The notes beneath the pieces were generated by a model. That model saw only the letters and a program-made list of their open reading frames with translations. It searched no databases and was not told where the DNA came from. Shown here one piece after another: positions 1-11,003 of a stretch of 64,000 bases of DNA; positions within the stretch are counted from its first letter, which is position 1; each line of letters opens with the position of its first letter. The stretch lies in assembly GCF_023715525.1 (NCBI RefSeq), contig NZ_JAMBOG010000005.1, positions 62,001-126,000 on the forward strand, read 5' to 3'. Source of the stretch: Kocuria rosea (GTDB taxonomy: Bacteria > Actinomycetota > Actinomycetes > Actinomycetales > Micrococcaceae). The position numbers were made by a program, and so were the translations under genes.

Positions 1-764
1 ACGGCCACTCCCCCGTGCTGGCGGGCACGAACCCCGCGGTGCGCAGCTACGACCCGGCGTTCGGCTACGAGATCGCCCACATCGTCCGTCACGGGCTGGA
101 GCAGATGTACGGGCCGGACTCACCGGACCCGGACGTCATGTACTACCTCACGGTCTACAACGAGCCGTACCACCAGCCCGCCGAGCCGGAGGACGTCGAC
201 GTCGAGGGCGTCGTGCGCGGGATCCACCGGATCAGCCGCTCCCAGGTGCCGGGTCCCCAGGTGCAGCTGCTCGGCTCGGGAGTCTCCGTGCCGTGGGCCC
301 TGCGGGCCCAGCAGGTCCTGGCCGAGGAGTGGGGCGTGTCCGCGGACGTGTGGTCGGTGACCTCCTGGAACGAGCTGCGCCGCGACGGCCTGGCCGCCGA
401 GCGGGAGGCATTCCGCAACCCGGGAGCACCGCGCCGCGTTCCCTTCGTCACCCAGCAGCTCGCCGGCGCCGAGGGGCCGGTGATCGCCTCCACCGACTTC
501 GTCTCCGACCTGCCGGACCGGATCCGCCAGTACCTGCCGAACGACTTCGCCACCCTGGGCGCCGACGGGTTCGGCTTCTCCGACACCCGAGCCGCGGCAC
601 GGCGCTGGTTCACGATCGACGTGCACTCCATCGTGGTGCGGGCCTTGGAGATGCTGGCCGACCGCGGGGCGGTGGACGCCGACGCCCCGGTCCGGGCCTT
701 CGAGCGCTACCGCCTCGATGACGTCACCGCCGGCACCACCGGAAACGCCGGCGGAGAGGCCTGA
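1..764 (+). CDS. aceE: Pyruvate dehydrogenase E1 component, C-terminal part
   Basis: This is the last ~250 residues of a homodimeric-type (AceE) pyruvate dehydrogenase E1, the thiamine-diphosphate enzyme that decarboxylates pyruvate and acetylates the E2 lipoyl domain. The visible part contains the typical stretches PVLAGTNPAVRSYDPAFGYE, MYYLTVYNEPYHQP and FGFSDTRAAARRWFTID, characteristic of the C-terminal transketolase-like domain. The reading frame is open to the left edge, so the gene begins outside the window; codons are in phase from base 3. The convergent gene downstream is separated by a strong hairpin. Identification is by recognition of the family and is not in doubt; the rest of the protein cannot be assessed. 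Confidence 0.95.
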   Translation, partial: GHSPVLAGTNPAVRSYDPAFGYEIAHIVRHGLEQMYGPDSPDPDVMYYLTVYNEPYHQPAEPEDVDVEGVVRGIHRISRSQVPGPQVQLLGSGVSVPWALRAQQVLAEEWGVSADVWSVTSWNELRRDGLAAEREAFRNPGAPRRVPFVTQQLAGAEGPVIASTDFVSDLPDRIRQYLPNDFATLGADGFGFSDTRAAARRWFTIDVHSIVVRALEMLADRGAVDADAPVRAFERYRLDDVTAGTTGNAGGEA

Positions 765-782
765 GCTCGCTGCCGGGTCCAC

Positions 783-820
783 GACGGCGTCCGCCCGCCC
801 CGGGGCGGGCGGACGCCGTC
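783..820. terminator. Bidirectional hairpin terminator between aceE and the IclR gene
   Basis: A perfect 19-bp inverted repeat (arms 783-801 and 802-820, left arm GACGGCGTCCGCCCGCCCC) lies between two convergent genes. There is no clear T-tract, as is common in high-GC actinobacteria. Position and perfection support a shared terminator. Confidence 0.8.
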
Positions 821-837
821 GCAGGCCCATGGGTCCC

Positions 838-1611
838 TCAGACCGGGGCGGGCATCAGCTCCGCGGCGATCGCCTCCGCCGCCCGGCGCAGGACAGGCAC
901 CGCCCGGCGGCCGAAGTCCTCGTCCACGCGGGAGACCGGCCCGGAGACGGAGATCGCCGTGGGCGTGGGGGCCCCGGGCACCGCCATCGCGTAGCAGCGC
1001 ACCCCGAGCTCCTGCTCCTCGTCGTCGACCGCGTAGCCGCGCTCCCGGATCCGCGCGAGGTCGGCGAACAGCTCCTCGAGGGTGCCGAGGCTCTTCTCCG
1101 TGGGGGTGGGCATGCCGGTGGCGGCGACGATCGCGCGCACCCGCTTCTCCGGCAGCGTCGCCAGGATCGCCTTGCCCACCCCGGTGTCGTGGGTGTCCGC
1201 ACGGCGCCCGACCTCGGTGAACATCCTCATGGACCGGCTCGACTGGGCCTGGGCGATGTAGACGACCTGCTGGCCGTCGAGCACGGCCATGTTCGCCGAC
1301 TCCCCGAGCTCCTCGACGAGCTCGTCGAGCCGGGCTCGGGCCGAGGAGCCGAACTGCCGGCCCGCGGCCTCCCCCAGCAGGATCAGGCGCGGCCCGAGCG
1401 CGTAGTTGCGGTTCGGGAGCTGGCGGACGTAGCCCGGAGGCACCAGGGTGCGCAGGAGCCGGTGGATGGTCGGCAGCGGCAGCCTCACGGCCGCGGCGAG
1501 CTCGCTGAGCGACATCTCGCCACCGGCCGCGGTGATCACCTCGAGGAGCTCGAACACCCGCTCCACCGATTGCACACCGCCCGACGCAGCACGTGCACTC
1601 GTCGTGGTCAT
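838..1611 (-). CDS. IclR-family transcriptional regulator of the allantoin/glyoxylate locus
   Basis: About 257 residues. An N-terminal winged helix-turn-helix (around residues 15-75, with SLSELAAAVRLPLPTIHRLL) is followed by the IclR effector-binding domain, recognisable from DTGVGKAILATLPE and the GYAVDDEEQELGVRC segment. The family includes AllR and related regulators that bind small acids such as glyoxylate. Two ATGs are possible: the upstream one (to 1617) has GGGAG abutting it, whereas the chosen one has GGGAG with a 6-base spacer. The gene is divergent from the malic-enzyme operon, and the tandem palindromes in the gap (1727-1762) could serve both promoters, giving autoregulation. That it controls the three flanking catabolic units is inferred from position and from the shared operator-like sites. 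Confidence 0.88.
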   Translation of the reverse strand: MTTTSARAASGGVQSVERVFELLEVITAAGGEMSLSELAAAVRLPLPTIHRLLRTLVPPGYVRQLPNRNYALGPRLILLGEAAGRQFGSSARARLDELVEELGESANMAVLDGQQVVYIAQAQSSRSMRMFTEVGRRADTHDTGVGKAILATLPEKRVRAIVAATGMPTPTEKSLGTLEELFADLARIRERGYAVDDEEQELGVRCYAMAVPGAPTPTAISVSGPVSRVDEDFGRRAVPVLRRAAEAIAAELMPAPV

Positions 1612-1699
1612 AGCCATCTCCCGTCGTCCCGGCCCGGCCGCCTCGTGCGGCGGGCGAGGAGCCGGCCACGAGGTGCGTGACGGGTGTCACCGCGAACCC

Positions 1700-1762
1700 T
1701 TGCCAACCCCTGCTGGCTCCCATAATATCCATAATACGAAAGTTTCATTCCACGATACGACT
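1700..1762 (+). promoter_or_regulatory. Promoter and tandem operator pair of the malic enzyme unit
   Basis: TTGCCA (1700-1705), a 17-base spacer and TAATAT (1723-1728) form a promoter. Two operator-like sites follow: ATCCATAATACGAAA (1727-1741) and TTCCACGATACGACT (1748-1762), exactly 21 bp apart. The same arrangement precedes the hyi and permease units. Lying on and just after the -10, they fit repression by the divergent IclR protein. The binding protein is inferred. Confidence 0.75.
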
Positions 1763-1795
1763 GAAATTGTCGATCCACAGGTCCCTGGAGGAACC

Positions 1796-3214
1796 ATGGC
1801 AACGCCCAGCCCCGGCTATTCGATGATCCTGCGCGTGGAGGCACCGGCGGGCCTCACCGTCACCAGCGAGCTCGCTGCCGCAGCCGCGCGCGCCGGTGCG
1901 GCGGTGACCGCCCTCGACATCGTCGAGTCGCACCCGGACCACGTCGTGGTCGACGTGAGCTGCAACGTCTCGGACGCCTCCCACCGGGACGAGGTGCGCG
2001 ACGCCCTCGAGGCGCTCGAGGGCGTGCAGGTGCGCAAGATCAGCGACCGCACCTTCCTGATCCACCTCGGCGGCAAGATCGAGGTCACCCCGCGCGTGTC
2101 CCTGCGCAACCGCGACGACCTCTCCCGCGCCTACACCCCGGGGGTGGCCCGCGTGTGCATGGCCATCCATGAGAACCCCGAGGACGCCCGGCGGCTGACT
2201 GTCAAGCGCAACACCGTGGCCGTGGTCACCGACGGCACCGCCGTGCTCGGCCTGGGCGACATCGGCCCCGCCGCGGCCCTGCCGGTGATGGAGGGCAAGG
2301 CAGCCCTCTTCAAGGCCTTCGGCGGCGTGGACGCCTGGCCCGTGTGCCTGGACACGAAGGACACCGACGAGATCGTGCGCATCGTCAAGGCCATGGCCCC
2401 GGTCTACGGCGGGATCAACCTGGAAGACATCGCCGCCCCGCGGTGCTTCGAGATCGAGGCCCGCCTGCGCGAGGAGCTCGACATCCCCGTCTTCCACGAC
2501 GACCAGCACGGCACCGCGATCGTGGCCCTGGCCGCCCTCTTCAACGCCCTGCGCGTGGTGGGCAAGACCATCGAGGACGTGCGGATCGTGGTCTCGGGCG
2601 TCGGCGCCGCCGGGCACGCCATCATCCAGCTGCTCAAGGCCCAGGGAGCCGGGGACATCGTGGCCTGCTCCCGCAACGGCGCGATCCACCGGGGGGAGTC
2701 CTACCAGGACGCCCACCGGCAGTGGATCGCCGAGAACACCAACGAGGCCGGGTTCTCGGGCAGCCTCAAGGAAGCCATGATCGGAGCGGACGTCTTCATC
2801 GGCGTCTCCGCCCCGGACCTGCTCGGCGCGGCGGACGTGGCCGCCATGAACGACCGCGCCGTAGTCTTCGCCATGGCCAATCCCGACCCCGAGATCGAGC
2901 CGGGGATCGCGGCCGAGCACGCCGCCGTGGTCGCGACCGGACGCTCCGACTTCCCGAACCAGATCAACAACGTGCTCGCCTTCCCGGGCCTGTTCCGCGG
3001 CCTGCTCGACGCCGGGGCCGCCGACATCACCACCGGGATGCTCGTCGCCGCGGCCCGGGCCATCGCCGACTGCGTGCACGAGGACGAGCTCAACGCGAGC
3101 TACATCGTGCCCAGCGTCTTCGACCCGCACGTGGCCCCGGCGGTGGCGGAGGCCGTGCAGCGGGTGGCCCAGCAGGGCGCGCACGAGCTCTTCCCGGCGT
3201 CCGCCCAGAAGTAG
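1796..3214 (+). CDS. NAD(P)-dependent malic enzyme with N-terminal ACT domain
   Basis: Oxidatively decarboxylates malate to pyruvate. The 472-residue protein has an ACT-like regulatory domain at about residues 9-85 and then the malic enzyme core. Visible hallmarks are YTPGVARVC (Tyr near 113), [14 protein letters not shown] (Lys near 168), the metal-binding [12 protein letters not shown] region near 208, [10 protein letters not shown], and the nucleotide-binding GVGAAGHAI near 270. The ATG has GGAGG five bases upstream; the frame is open further upstream to 1448, but that stretch contains the promoter and operators. It heads an operon with malate synthase, so malate made from glyoxylate and acetyl-CoA can be turned directly into pyruvate. 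Cofactor preference (NAD or NADP) cannot be told from sequence here. Confidence 0.93.
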   Translation: MATPSPGYSMILRVEAPAGLTVTSELAAAAARAGAAVTALDIVESHPDHVVVDVSCNVSDASHRDEVRDALEALEGVQVRKISDRTFLIHLGGKIEVTPRVSLRNRDDLSRAYTPGVARVCMAIHENPEDARRLTVKRNTVAVVTDGTAVLGLGDIGPAAALPVMEGKAALFKAFGGVDAWPVCLDTKDTDEIVRIVKAMAPVYGGINLEDIAAPRCFEIEARLREELDIPVFHDDQHGTAIVALAALFNALRVVGKTIEDVRIVVSGVGAAGHAIIQLLKAQGAGDIVACSRNGAIHRGESYQDAHRQWIAENTNEAGFSGSLKEAMIGADVFIGVSAPDLLGAADVAAMNDRAVVFAMANPDPEIEPGIAAEHAAVVATGRSDFPNQINNVLAFPGLFRGLLDAGAADITTGMLVAAARAIADCVHEDELNASYIVPSVFDPHVAPAVAEAVQRVAQQGAHELFPASAQK

Positions 3215-3308
3215 CACGGCCCCGGCTCCGCCGCACCCCGAGCGTCGCCGGCCGGCCCCGGACCGGGCGACGACACCCCCAGAACACTGCACCGAACGGA
3301 GACCCATC

Positions 3309-4937
3309 ATGACCATCGAGTTCACCACCCCCGCCGGCCTCGACCGCGCCGGCGAGGTCCTCACCGACGAGGCCCTCGCCTTCGTGGAGGCGCTGCACCA
3401 GAACTTCGCCGCCCGCCGCGAGGAGCTGCTGGGCCTGCGGGTGACGGCCCGCGAGCAGGCGGCGGCCACCGGCACCCTGGACTTCCTCCCGGAGACGAAG
3501 GAGATCCGGGAGGGCGAGTGGAGGGTCGCCCCGGCGCCGCCGGCGCTGCAGGACCGCCGCGTGGAGATGACCGGCCCGGCCTCGCCCGCCAAGATGGCGA
3601 TCAACGCCCTGAACTCCGGGGCGAAGGTGTGGCTGGCCGACCTCGAGGACGCCTCGAGCCCGACCTGGTACAACCAGGTCGACGGCGTGCTGAACCTGCG
3701 CGACGCCGCGCGCGGCACGCTCGAGTACACCTCGCCCGAGGGCAAGCGCTACGCGCTGCGCGAGGACGCCCCGCTGGCCGTGGTGGTCGCCCGCCCCCGC
3801 GGCTGGCACCTGCCCGAGTACAACGTCACCGTGGACGGGCAGCCGGGCTCGGGCTCGCTGGTGGACTTTGGCCTGCACTTCTTCCACACGGCGAAGCTGC
3901 TGCTCGCCAACGGCCACGGCCCGTATTACTACCTGCCGAAGATGGAGTCCCACCTCGAGGCGCGGCTGTGGAACGACGTCTTCACGTTCGCCGAGGAGTA
4001 CGTCGGGATCGACCACGGCACCGTCCGCGCCACCGTGCTCATCGAGACCATCCCCGCGGCGTTCCAGATGGAGGAGATCCTCTACGAGCTGCGCGAGCAC
4101 GCCTCCGGGCTCAACGCGGGACGCTGGGACTACCTCTTCAGCGTCATCAAGTACTTCCGGGACGCGGGCGAGCAGTTCGTGCTGGCCGACCGCTCCACGA
4201 TCACCATGACCGCCCCGCTGATGCGCGCCTACACCGAGCTGCTCGTGCGGACCTGCCACCGCCGCGGGGCCTTCGCGATGGGCGGCATGGCCGCGTTCAT
4301 CCCGAACCGCCGCGACCCCGAGACCACCGCGGCCGCCTTCGAGAAGGTGCGGGCGGACAAGACCCGCGAGGCCACCGACGGCTTCGACGGCTCCTGGGTG
4401 GCCCACCCCGACCTCGTCCCCACCTGCCGCGAGGTCTTCGACGGGGTCCTGGGCGAGAAGCCCAACCAGGTCGACCGGCTGCGCGAGGAGGTGCAGGTCA
4501 GCGCCGCGCAGCTGCTCGACGTCCCCAGCGCCGGGACCGTGCGCACGCAGAAGGAGTTGGCGGCCAACCTCTACGTGGCCATCCGCTACACCGCCGTGTG
4601 GCTCTCCGGCAACGGGGCCGTGGCGATCCACAACCTCATGGAGGACGCCGCCACCGCGGAGATCTCCCGCTCCCAGGTCTGGCAGCAGATCAAAAACGGC
4701 ATCCGGTACGACGACACGGGGGCCACGGCCACGCGGGAGCTGGTCTCCGGGGTGCTCGAGGAGCAGAAGGCGGCGCTGCGCGAGGAGATCGACCCGGAGA
4801 CGTTCGAGCGGTTCTTCGAGCCGGCCGCCGGGCTGATCGCGGACCTCGTGCTCGGCGAGGACTACATCGACTTCCTCACCCTGCCCGCCTACGACCTGCT
4901 GGAGAGGTCCGCACGCGACCGGGCGGCCACGAAGTGA
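3309..4937 (+). CDS. aceB: Malate synthase A
   Basis: Condenses glyoxylate with acetyl-CoA to give malate. The 542 residues match the length of malate synthase A. Recognisable parts are GPASPAKMAINALNSGAKV, WLADLEDASSPTWYN, the ARPRGWHLPEYN segment with the active-site Arg near residue 162, YYYLPKMESHLEARLW, and TVLIETIPAAFQMEEILYEL. It starts at an ATG after GGAGA and lies between malic enzyme and a CitE-like gene that overlaps its stop codon. No isocitrate lyase is nearby, so here the enzyme most likely consumes glyoxylate from allantoin rather than running a classical glyoxylate bypass; that role is inferred from context. Confidence 0.95.
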   Translation: MTIEFTTPAGLDRAGEVLTDEALAFVEALHQNFAARREELLGLRVTAREQAAATGTLDFLPETKEIREGEWRVAPAPPALQDRRVEMTGPASPAKMAINALNSGAKVWLADLEDASSPTWYNQVDGVLNLRDAARGTLEYTSPEGKRYALREDAPLAVVVARPRGWHLPEYNVTVDGQPGSGSLVDFGLHFFHTAKLLLANGHGPYYYLPKMESHLEARLWNDVFTFAEEYVGIDHGTVRATVLIETIPAAFQMEEILYELREHASGLNAGRWDYLFSVIKYFRDAGEQFVLADRSTITMTAPLMRAYTELLVRTCHRRGAFAMGGMAAFIPNRRDPETTAAAFEKVRADKTREATDGFDGSWVAHPDLVPTCREVFDGVLGEKPNQVDRLREEVQVSAAQLLDVPSAGTVRTQKELAANLYVAIRYTAVWLSGNGAVAIHNLMEDAATAEISRSQVWQQIKNGIRYDDTGATATRELVSGVLEEQKAALREEIDPETFERFFEPAAGLIADLVLGEDYIDFLTLPAYDLLERSARDRAATK

Positions 4938-6286
4938 GCGCCGGACACCCGGCCGGAGTCCTGGGCACGGCCTTCCAGCAGTCCGCGGACGAGAAGTTGC
5001 GCGGCACCGACGCGATGCTGGCGCGGGCCTACCCCGGAGACCCCGGGACCCGCCAGCCGGTGCACACGGTCTACGTCCCGGCCGACGCCTTCCGCCCGGA
5101 CCTGCCCCGGCAGTGGGGCCGGCGCGCGCTTGAGGCCGTCGCCGGGCCGGGGATCCGGGGCCTGGCGGCCGCCGTGGCCCCCGCGGGCCTCGACGGGGCG
5201 CTCGTGGGCCCGGTGGCCGAGGCGGTCGAGCGCAAGCTGGCCACCGAGCCGATCGAGGACCTGCGCATCGACTTCGAGGACGGCTTCGGCGACCGGGGCG
5301 ACGACGTGGAGGACGAGCACGCCCTGCGGACCGCCCGGGACGTCGCCCGGGCCGTGCGCGAGGCCACCGCGCCCCCGTTCGTGGGCATCCGCTTCAAGTG
5401 CTTCGAGGCGCCCACCCGCGCCCGCGGCCTGCGGACCCTGGACCTGTTCCTCACCACCCTGGTGCGCGAGGGCGGGCTGAAGGAGGCCGGGCACAGCCCC
5501 GACGGGCTGCCCCGCGGCCTCGTGCTCACCCTGCCCAAGGTCAGCACCCTCGAGCAGGTGCAGGTGATGGCCGAAGCCTGCGAGCGCCTCGAGGAGGGTC
5601 TGGGCCTGGGCCCCGGCCGGCTGCGCTTCGAGGTGCAGATGGAGACTGCCCCGATGATCCTGGGCCCCGACGGCACCTGCCCCATCCCGGCCATGCTCCA
5701 CCGCACGGGCGGTCGGGTCGAGGCCCTGCACTACGGGACCTACGACTACTCCGACTCCCTGCAGGTCGCCGCCGCCTACCAGTCCATGGAGCACCCGGCG
5801 GCCGACCACGCCAAGGCCGTCATGCAGGTGGCCGTGGCCGGGACCGGGGTGCGCCTGTCGGACGGGTCCACCAACGTCCTGCCGACCGGGGACGAGGAGC
5901 AGCGGCGCGCGGCGTGGGCGCTGCACGCCCGTCTGGTCCGCCGCTCCCTGGAGCGGGGCTTCTACCAGGGCTGGGACCTGCACCCCGCGCAGCTGCCCAC
6001 CCGCTTCCTCGCCACGTACTTCTTCTACCGCCAGGGCTTCGCCGCCGCGGCGCTGCGGCTGCGCAACTACGTCCACGGCGTCAGGTCGGAGATCCTGGAC
6101 GAACCCGCCACGGCCCGCGCCCTGGCCCGGTTCGTCCACCGCGGCGTGCTCTGCGGCGCCGTGACCGAGGCCGAGCTGGAGGCCGCGGCGGGCATCGGCG
6201 GCCAGGACCTGTTCGCCCTCGCCCACCCCAGGGCCGCGGCCCCCGCCCCCTCGAGCCCGGCCGCATCGACCACCGGAGGCAACTGA
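4934..6286 (+). CDS. DUF6986 family, HpcH/HpaI aldolase/CitE-like protein
   Basis: A 450-residue protein of the phosphoenolpyruvate-pyruvate TIM-barrel superfamily (CitE/HpcH-like, DUF6986). The acidic segment LRIDFEDGFGDRGDDVEDE (near residues 110-130), GIRFKCFE, LTLPKVSTLEQV and FEVQMETAPMILGPDG (near 232) resemble the metal- and substrate-binding loops of CitE-like lyases. The GTG start overlaps the malate synthase stop (GTGA), so translation is probably coupled. CitE-like enzymes cleave or form C-C bonds of malyl- or citramalyl-type compounds; the reaction here is unknown. The tight link with malate synthase suggests a step in glyoxylate handling, which is inference. Confidence 0.85.
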   Translation: MSAGHPAGVLGTAFQQSADEKLRGTDAMLARAYPGDPGTRQPVHTVYVPADAFRPDLPRQWGRRALEAVAGPGIRGLAAAVAPAGLDGALVGPVAEAVERKLATEPIEDLRIDFEDGFGDRGDDVEDEHALRTARDVARAVREATAPPFVGIRFKCFEAPTRARGLRTLDLFLTTLVREGGLKEAGHSPDGLPRGLVLTLPKVSTLEQVQVMAEACERLEEGLGLGPGRLRFEVQMETAPMILGPDGTCPIPAMLHRTGGRVEALHYGTYDYSDSLQVAAAYQSMEHPAADHAKAVMQVAVAGTGVRLSDGSTNVLPTGDEEQRRAAWALHARLVRRSLERGFYQGWDLHPAQLPTRFLATYFFYRQGFAAAALRLRNYVHGVRSEILDEPATARALARFVHRGVLCGAVTEAELEAAAGIGGQDLFALAHPRAAAPAPSSPAASTTGGN

Positions 6287-6287
6287 C

Positions 6288-7109
6288 ATGACGCGGACCA
6301 CCTACCACGCCCCGCACGGCGGCCACCCGCCGCAGACGGACCTGCTGACGGACCGGGCGATGTTCACCGAGGCCTACGCGGTGATCCCGCGCGGGACCAT
6401 GCGCGACATCGTGACGAGCCGCCTGCCGCACTGGGAGGACACCCGGCTGTGGGTACTCGCCCGGCCGCTGTCCGGCTTCGCCGAGACGTTCTCGCAGTAC
6501 ATCATGGAGGTCGGCCCCGGCGGCGGCAGCGACCGGCCCGAGACGGAGTCCGGCGTCGAGGGGGTCCTGTTCCTCATGGAGGGCGCCCTGCTGCTGACGG
6601 TGGAGGAGGAGGAGTACGAGCTCACCCCCGGCGGCTACGCGTTCCTCCCGCCGGAGTGCCGGTGGACGGTGCGCAACCACGGCGAGGAGCCCGCCCGCTT
6701 CCACTGGATCCGCAAGGCCTACGAGTACGTGCAGGGCCTCGAGGTCCCCGAGCCGTTCGTCACCAACGAGCAGGACGTGGCGCCGACCCCCATGCCGGGC
6801 ACCGACGGCCGGTGGGCGACCACCCGGTTCGTGGACCCCGACGACGTCCGCTACGACATGCACGTGACGATCGTGACCTTCGAGCCCGGCGGAGTCATCC
6901 CCTTCGCCGAGACGCACGTGATGGAGCACGGGCTCTACGTGCTCGAGGGCAAGGCGGTCTACCGGCTCAACCAGGACTGGGTCGAGGTGGAGGCGGGCGA
7001 CTTCATGTGGTTGCGCGCCTTCTGCCCGCAGGCCTGCTACGCGGGCGGACCGGGGAAGTTCCGGTACCTGCTCTACAAGGACGTCCACCGGCACATGAAG
7101 CTCTCCTGA
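6288..7109 (+). CDS. allE: (S)-ureidoglycine aminohydrolase, bicupin
   Basis: Converts (S)-ureidoglycine to (S)-ureidoglycolate and ammonia in allantoin breakdown. The 273 residues form two cupin domains. The first includes SQYIMEVGPGGGSDRPE and VLFLMEGALLLTVEEEEYEL; the second includes GGVIPFAETHVMEHGLYVLE, which carries the likely metal ligands around residues 205-215. The ATG lies two bases after the preceding stop, so it is the last gene of the malic enzyme operon. A strong terminator follows. The assignment agrees with the allantoinase gene in the neighbouring unit. Confidence 0.92.
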   Translation: MTRTTYHAPHGGHPPQTDLLTDRAMFTEAYAVIPRGTMRDIVTSRLPHWEDTRLWVLARPLSGFAETFSQYIMEVGPGGGSDRPETESGVEGVLFLMEGALLLTVEEEEYELTPGGYAFLPPECRWTVRNHGEEPARFHWIRKAYEYVQGLEVPEPFVTNEQDVAPTPMPGTDGRWATTRFVDPDDVRYDMHVTIVTFEPGGVIPFAETHVMEHGLYVLEGKAVYRLNQDWVEVEAGDFMWLRAFCPQACYAGGPGKFRYLLYKDVHRHMKLS

Positions 7110-7140
7110 CCCCGGCCGGCCCCCGCCGGCCCTTCCTCCA

Positions 7141-7184
7141 CCCCGCCCCACGACCGGCGCCACCCCGGTCGTGGGGCGGGGTTT
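7141..7184 (+). terminator. Rho-independent terminator after allE
   Basis: Perfect 17-bp arms (7141-7157 and 7165-7181, CCCCGCCCCACGACCGG) with a 7-base loop, followed by TTT. It ends the first catabolic unit just before the hyi promoter. Confidence 0.9.
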
Positions 7185-7226
7185 CCACATGGTGGCGGCT
7201 AGTTCCCCTCCTCCGGGCCCCCGCTG

Positions 7227-7291
7227 TTGACGCAGGTCACATGGACCCGTAGCATTTTCGTAGAACAGAACTTGTATTCCGCAATACGAAA
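7227..7291 (+). promoter_or_regulatory. Promoter and tandem operator pair of the hyi-glxR-gcl unit
   Basis: TTGACG (7227-7232), 17 bases, TAGCAT (7250-7255). Immediately after the -10 come TTTCGTAGAACAGAA (7256-7270) and TTCCGCAATACGAAA (7277-7291), 21 bp apart. They occupy the expected transcription start and early transcribed region, a classical place for repression. The second is the cleanest palindrome of the set (TTYCGYA-W-TRCGRAA). Confidence 0.8.
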
Positions 7292-7350
7292 TCCTTGCTC
7301 TCGGCGGCGACCGGCTCCCCGGCCTCCGCCCCGGCTACCAGGAGGCCAAC

Positions 7351-8157
7351 GTGTCCTACACCGTGAACTGCTCCATCCTCCTCACCCACCTTCCGCTGCT
7401 CGACCGTCCTGCCGCGGCCCGGGCCGCCGGTTTCGACGCCGTCGAGTTCTGGTGGCCCTTCGACAACTCCGTGCCCGCCGACAAGGACGTCGACGCCTTC
7501 GTCGCCGCCGTCCAGGACGCCGGCGTGCAGCTGACCGGGCTGAACTTCAACGCCGGGAACATGCCGGGCGGCGACCGGGGCCTCGTGTCGTGGCCGGCCC
7601 GTTCGCAGGACTTCGCCGACAACCTCGACGTCGTCGCCGCCATCGGCGAGCGCACCGGCTGCAGGGCCTTCAACGCCCTCTACGGCAACCGCCAGCCCGG
7701 CGTCTCCGCCGAGGAGCAGGACGAGCTGGGCGTGCAGAACCTGGCGCGGGCCGGCCGTGCGGTGGCCCGCATCGGCGGCACCGTGCTCCTGGAGCCCGTC
7801 TCCGGAGCCCCCGCATACCCGCTGAAGACCGCCCGGGATGCCCTGGCCGTCATCGGCCGGGTCCGCGACGCCGGCGCGGACAACGTCCGGCTGCTGGCCG
7901 ACTTCTACCACCTGGCCGTCAACGGCGACGACGTCGACGCCGTCATCGAGGACCACGCCGCCGATTTCGGCCACATCCAGATCGCCGACGCCCCCGGGCG
8001 CAACGAGCCCGGCACCGGTGAGCTGCCCCTGCAGCGGTGGATCGCCCGCAGCCGTGAGCTCGGGTACTCCGGGCGCGTCGGCCTCGAGTACAAGGCCTCC
8101 CAGGAGGACCCCTTCGCGTGGACCTCCTCGTGGTCCACGGCCCGTACCGGCGCCTGA
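7351..8157 (+). CDS. hyi: Hydroxypyruvate isomerase
   Basis: Interconverts hydroxypyruvate and tartronate semialdehyde. The 268-residue protein is a xylose-isomerase-like TIM barrel; typical features are CSILLTHLPLLDRPAAARA, the FWWPFD segment, GLNFNAGNMPGGDRGL, LEPVSGAPAYPL and HIQIADAPGRNEPGTGE. The start is GTG after AGGAGG; the next genes glxR and gcl belong to the same pathway. This order is common in glyoxylate-carboligase operons. The leader from the promoter to the start codon is about 90 bases and shows no obvious structure. Confidence 0.93.
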   Translation: MSYTVNCSILLTHLPLLDRPAAARAAGFDAVEFWWPFDNSVPADKDVDAFVAAVQDAGVQLTGLNFNAGNMPGGDRGLVSWPARSQDFADNLDVVAAIGERTGCRAFNALYGNRQPGVSAEEQDELGVQNLARAGRAVARIGGTVLLEPVSGAPAYPLKTARDALAVIGRVRDAGADNVRLLADFYHLAVNGDDVDAVIEDHAADFGHIQIADAPGRNEPGTGELPLQRWIARSRELGYSGRVGLEYKASQEDPFAWTSSWSTARTGA

Positions 8158-8233
8158 TCTTCTTCCCTCCGCCACCTGACACCACCGGCCCGTCGCACCC
8201 ACCGTCCGGGCCCCCACAGTGAGGACTTCCACC

Positions 8234-9118
8234 ATGACCAGCATCACCGTCATCGGCCTCGGCATCATGGGCCTGCCCATGGCCAAGAACCTGCTCAGGG
8301 CCGGCCACGACGTCGTCGGCTACAACCGCTCCCAGGACAAGATCGACCAGCTCGTCGAGGCCGGCGGCAAGGGCGCGTCCAGCGTCGCCGAGGCCGTGGC
8401 CGAGGCCGACGTCGTGATCACGATGGTCCCGGACTCCCCCGACGTCGAGGAAGTCGTCACCGGCGAGGACGGCGTCTTCGCCCACGCCCGGCAGGGCGCC
8501 CTCTGGGTCGACGCGAGCTCCATCCGCCCCGACGTCGCCGCACGGCTGTCCCGGGAGGCCACCGAGAAGGGTCTGCGTCCGCTGGACGCCCCGGTCTCCG
8601 GTGGGGAGCAGGGCGCCATCGACGCCGTGCTGTCCATCATGGTCGGCGGGGAAGCGGCGGACTTCGAGGCGGCCCGGCCGGTCCTGGAGGCCGTCGGGAG
8701 GACCATCGTGCACGTGGGCCCCGCCGGCTCCGGGCAGACCGTCAAGGCCGCGAACCAGCTCATCGTGGCCGGCAACATCCAGCTGCTGGCCGAGGCCATC
8801 GTCTTCCTGGAGGCCTACGGCGTGGACACCGGCGCGGCGCTGAAGGTCCTCGGCGGGGGCCTAGCCGGCTCCAAGGTTCTGGACCAGAAGGGCGCGAAGA
8901 TGCTGGAGCGCGACTTCGCCCCCGGCTTCCGCCTCCAGCTCCACAACAAGGACATGGGCATCGTCACCTCCGCCGCCCGCGAGGCCGGCGTGGCCATCCC
9001 GCTCGGCGCCCTGGTCGCCCAGCTCGTGGGCGCCACCGTCAACCGCGGCGACGGCGGCCTGGACCACTCGGGGCTGTTCAAGCTCACCGAAGAGCTCTCC
9101 GGCCGCTCCGGCCACTGA
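8234..9118 (+). CDS. glxR: 2-hydroxy-3-oxopropionate (tartronate semialdehyde) reductase
   Basis: Reduces tartronate semialdehyde to D-glycerate with NAD(P)H. It has 294 residues of the 3-hydroxyisobutyrate dehydrogenase superfamily. The N-terminal Rossmann motif [13 protein letters not shown] is at residues 9-21, followed by [10 protein letters not shown] and by [19 protein letters not shown] with the catalytic Lys near 170. An upstream GTG at 8219 is in frame, but GAGGA is correctly spaced for the chosen ATG. Middle gene of the hyi-glxR-gcl-glxK-allB unit. Confidence 0.94.
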   Translation: MTSITVIGLGIMGLPMAKNLLRAGHDVVGYNRSQDKIDQLVEAGGKGASSVAEAVAEADVVITMVPDSPDVEEVVTGEDGVFAHARQGALWVDASSIRPDVAARLSREATEKGLRPLDAPVSGGEQGAIDAVLSIMVGGEAADFEAARPVLEAVGRTIVHVGPAGSGQTVKAANQLIVAGNIQLLAEAIVFLEAYGVDTGAALKVLGGGLAGSKVLDQKGAKMLERDFAPGFRLQLHNKDMGIVTSAAREAGVAIPLGALVAQLVGATVNRGDGGLDHSGLFKLTEELSGRSGH

Positions 9119-9183
9119 TCCTCCCGGGCCCGGCGTCCCGCCAGGGCACCCTCACCCCACGCTCTCAGCACAAGGAGTCCACC

Positions 9184-10959
<1,776 letters not shown>

Positions 10960-11003
10960 CCCGCCGGCTCCGCACCGGCACCCACCCGCACAGGAGGACG
11001 CAG

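Noticed and set aside
1448-1795. In-frame upstream extension of the malic enzyme gene
   Set aside because: It overlaps the regulator gene antisense and contains the promoter and operators; the ATG at 1796 has a proper ribosome binding site.
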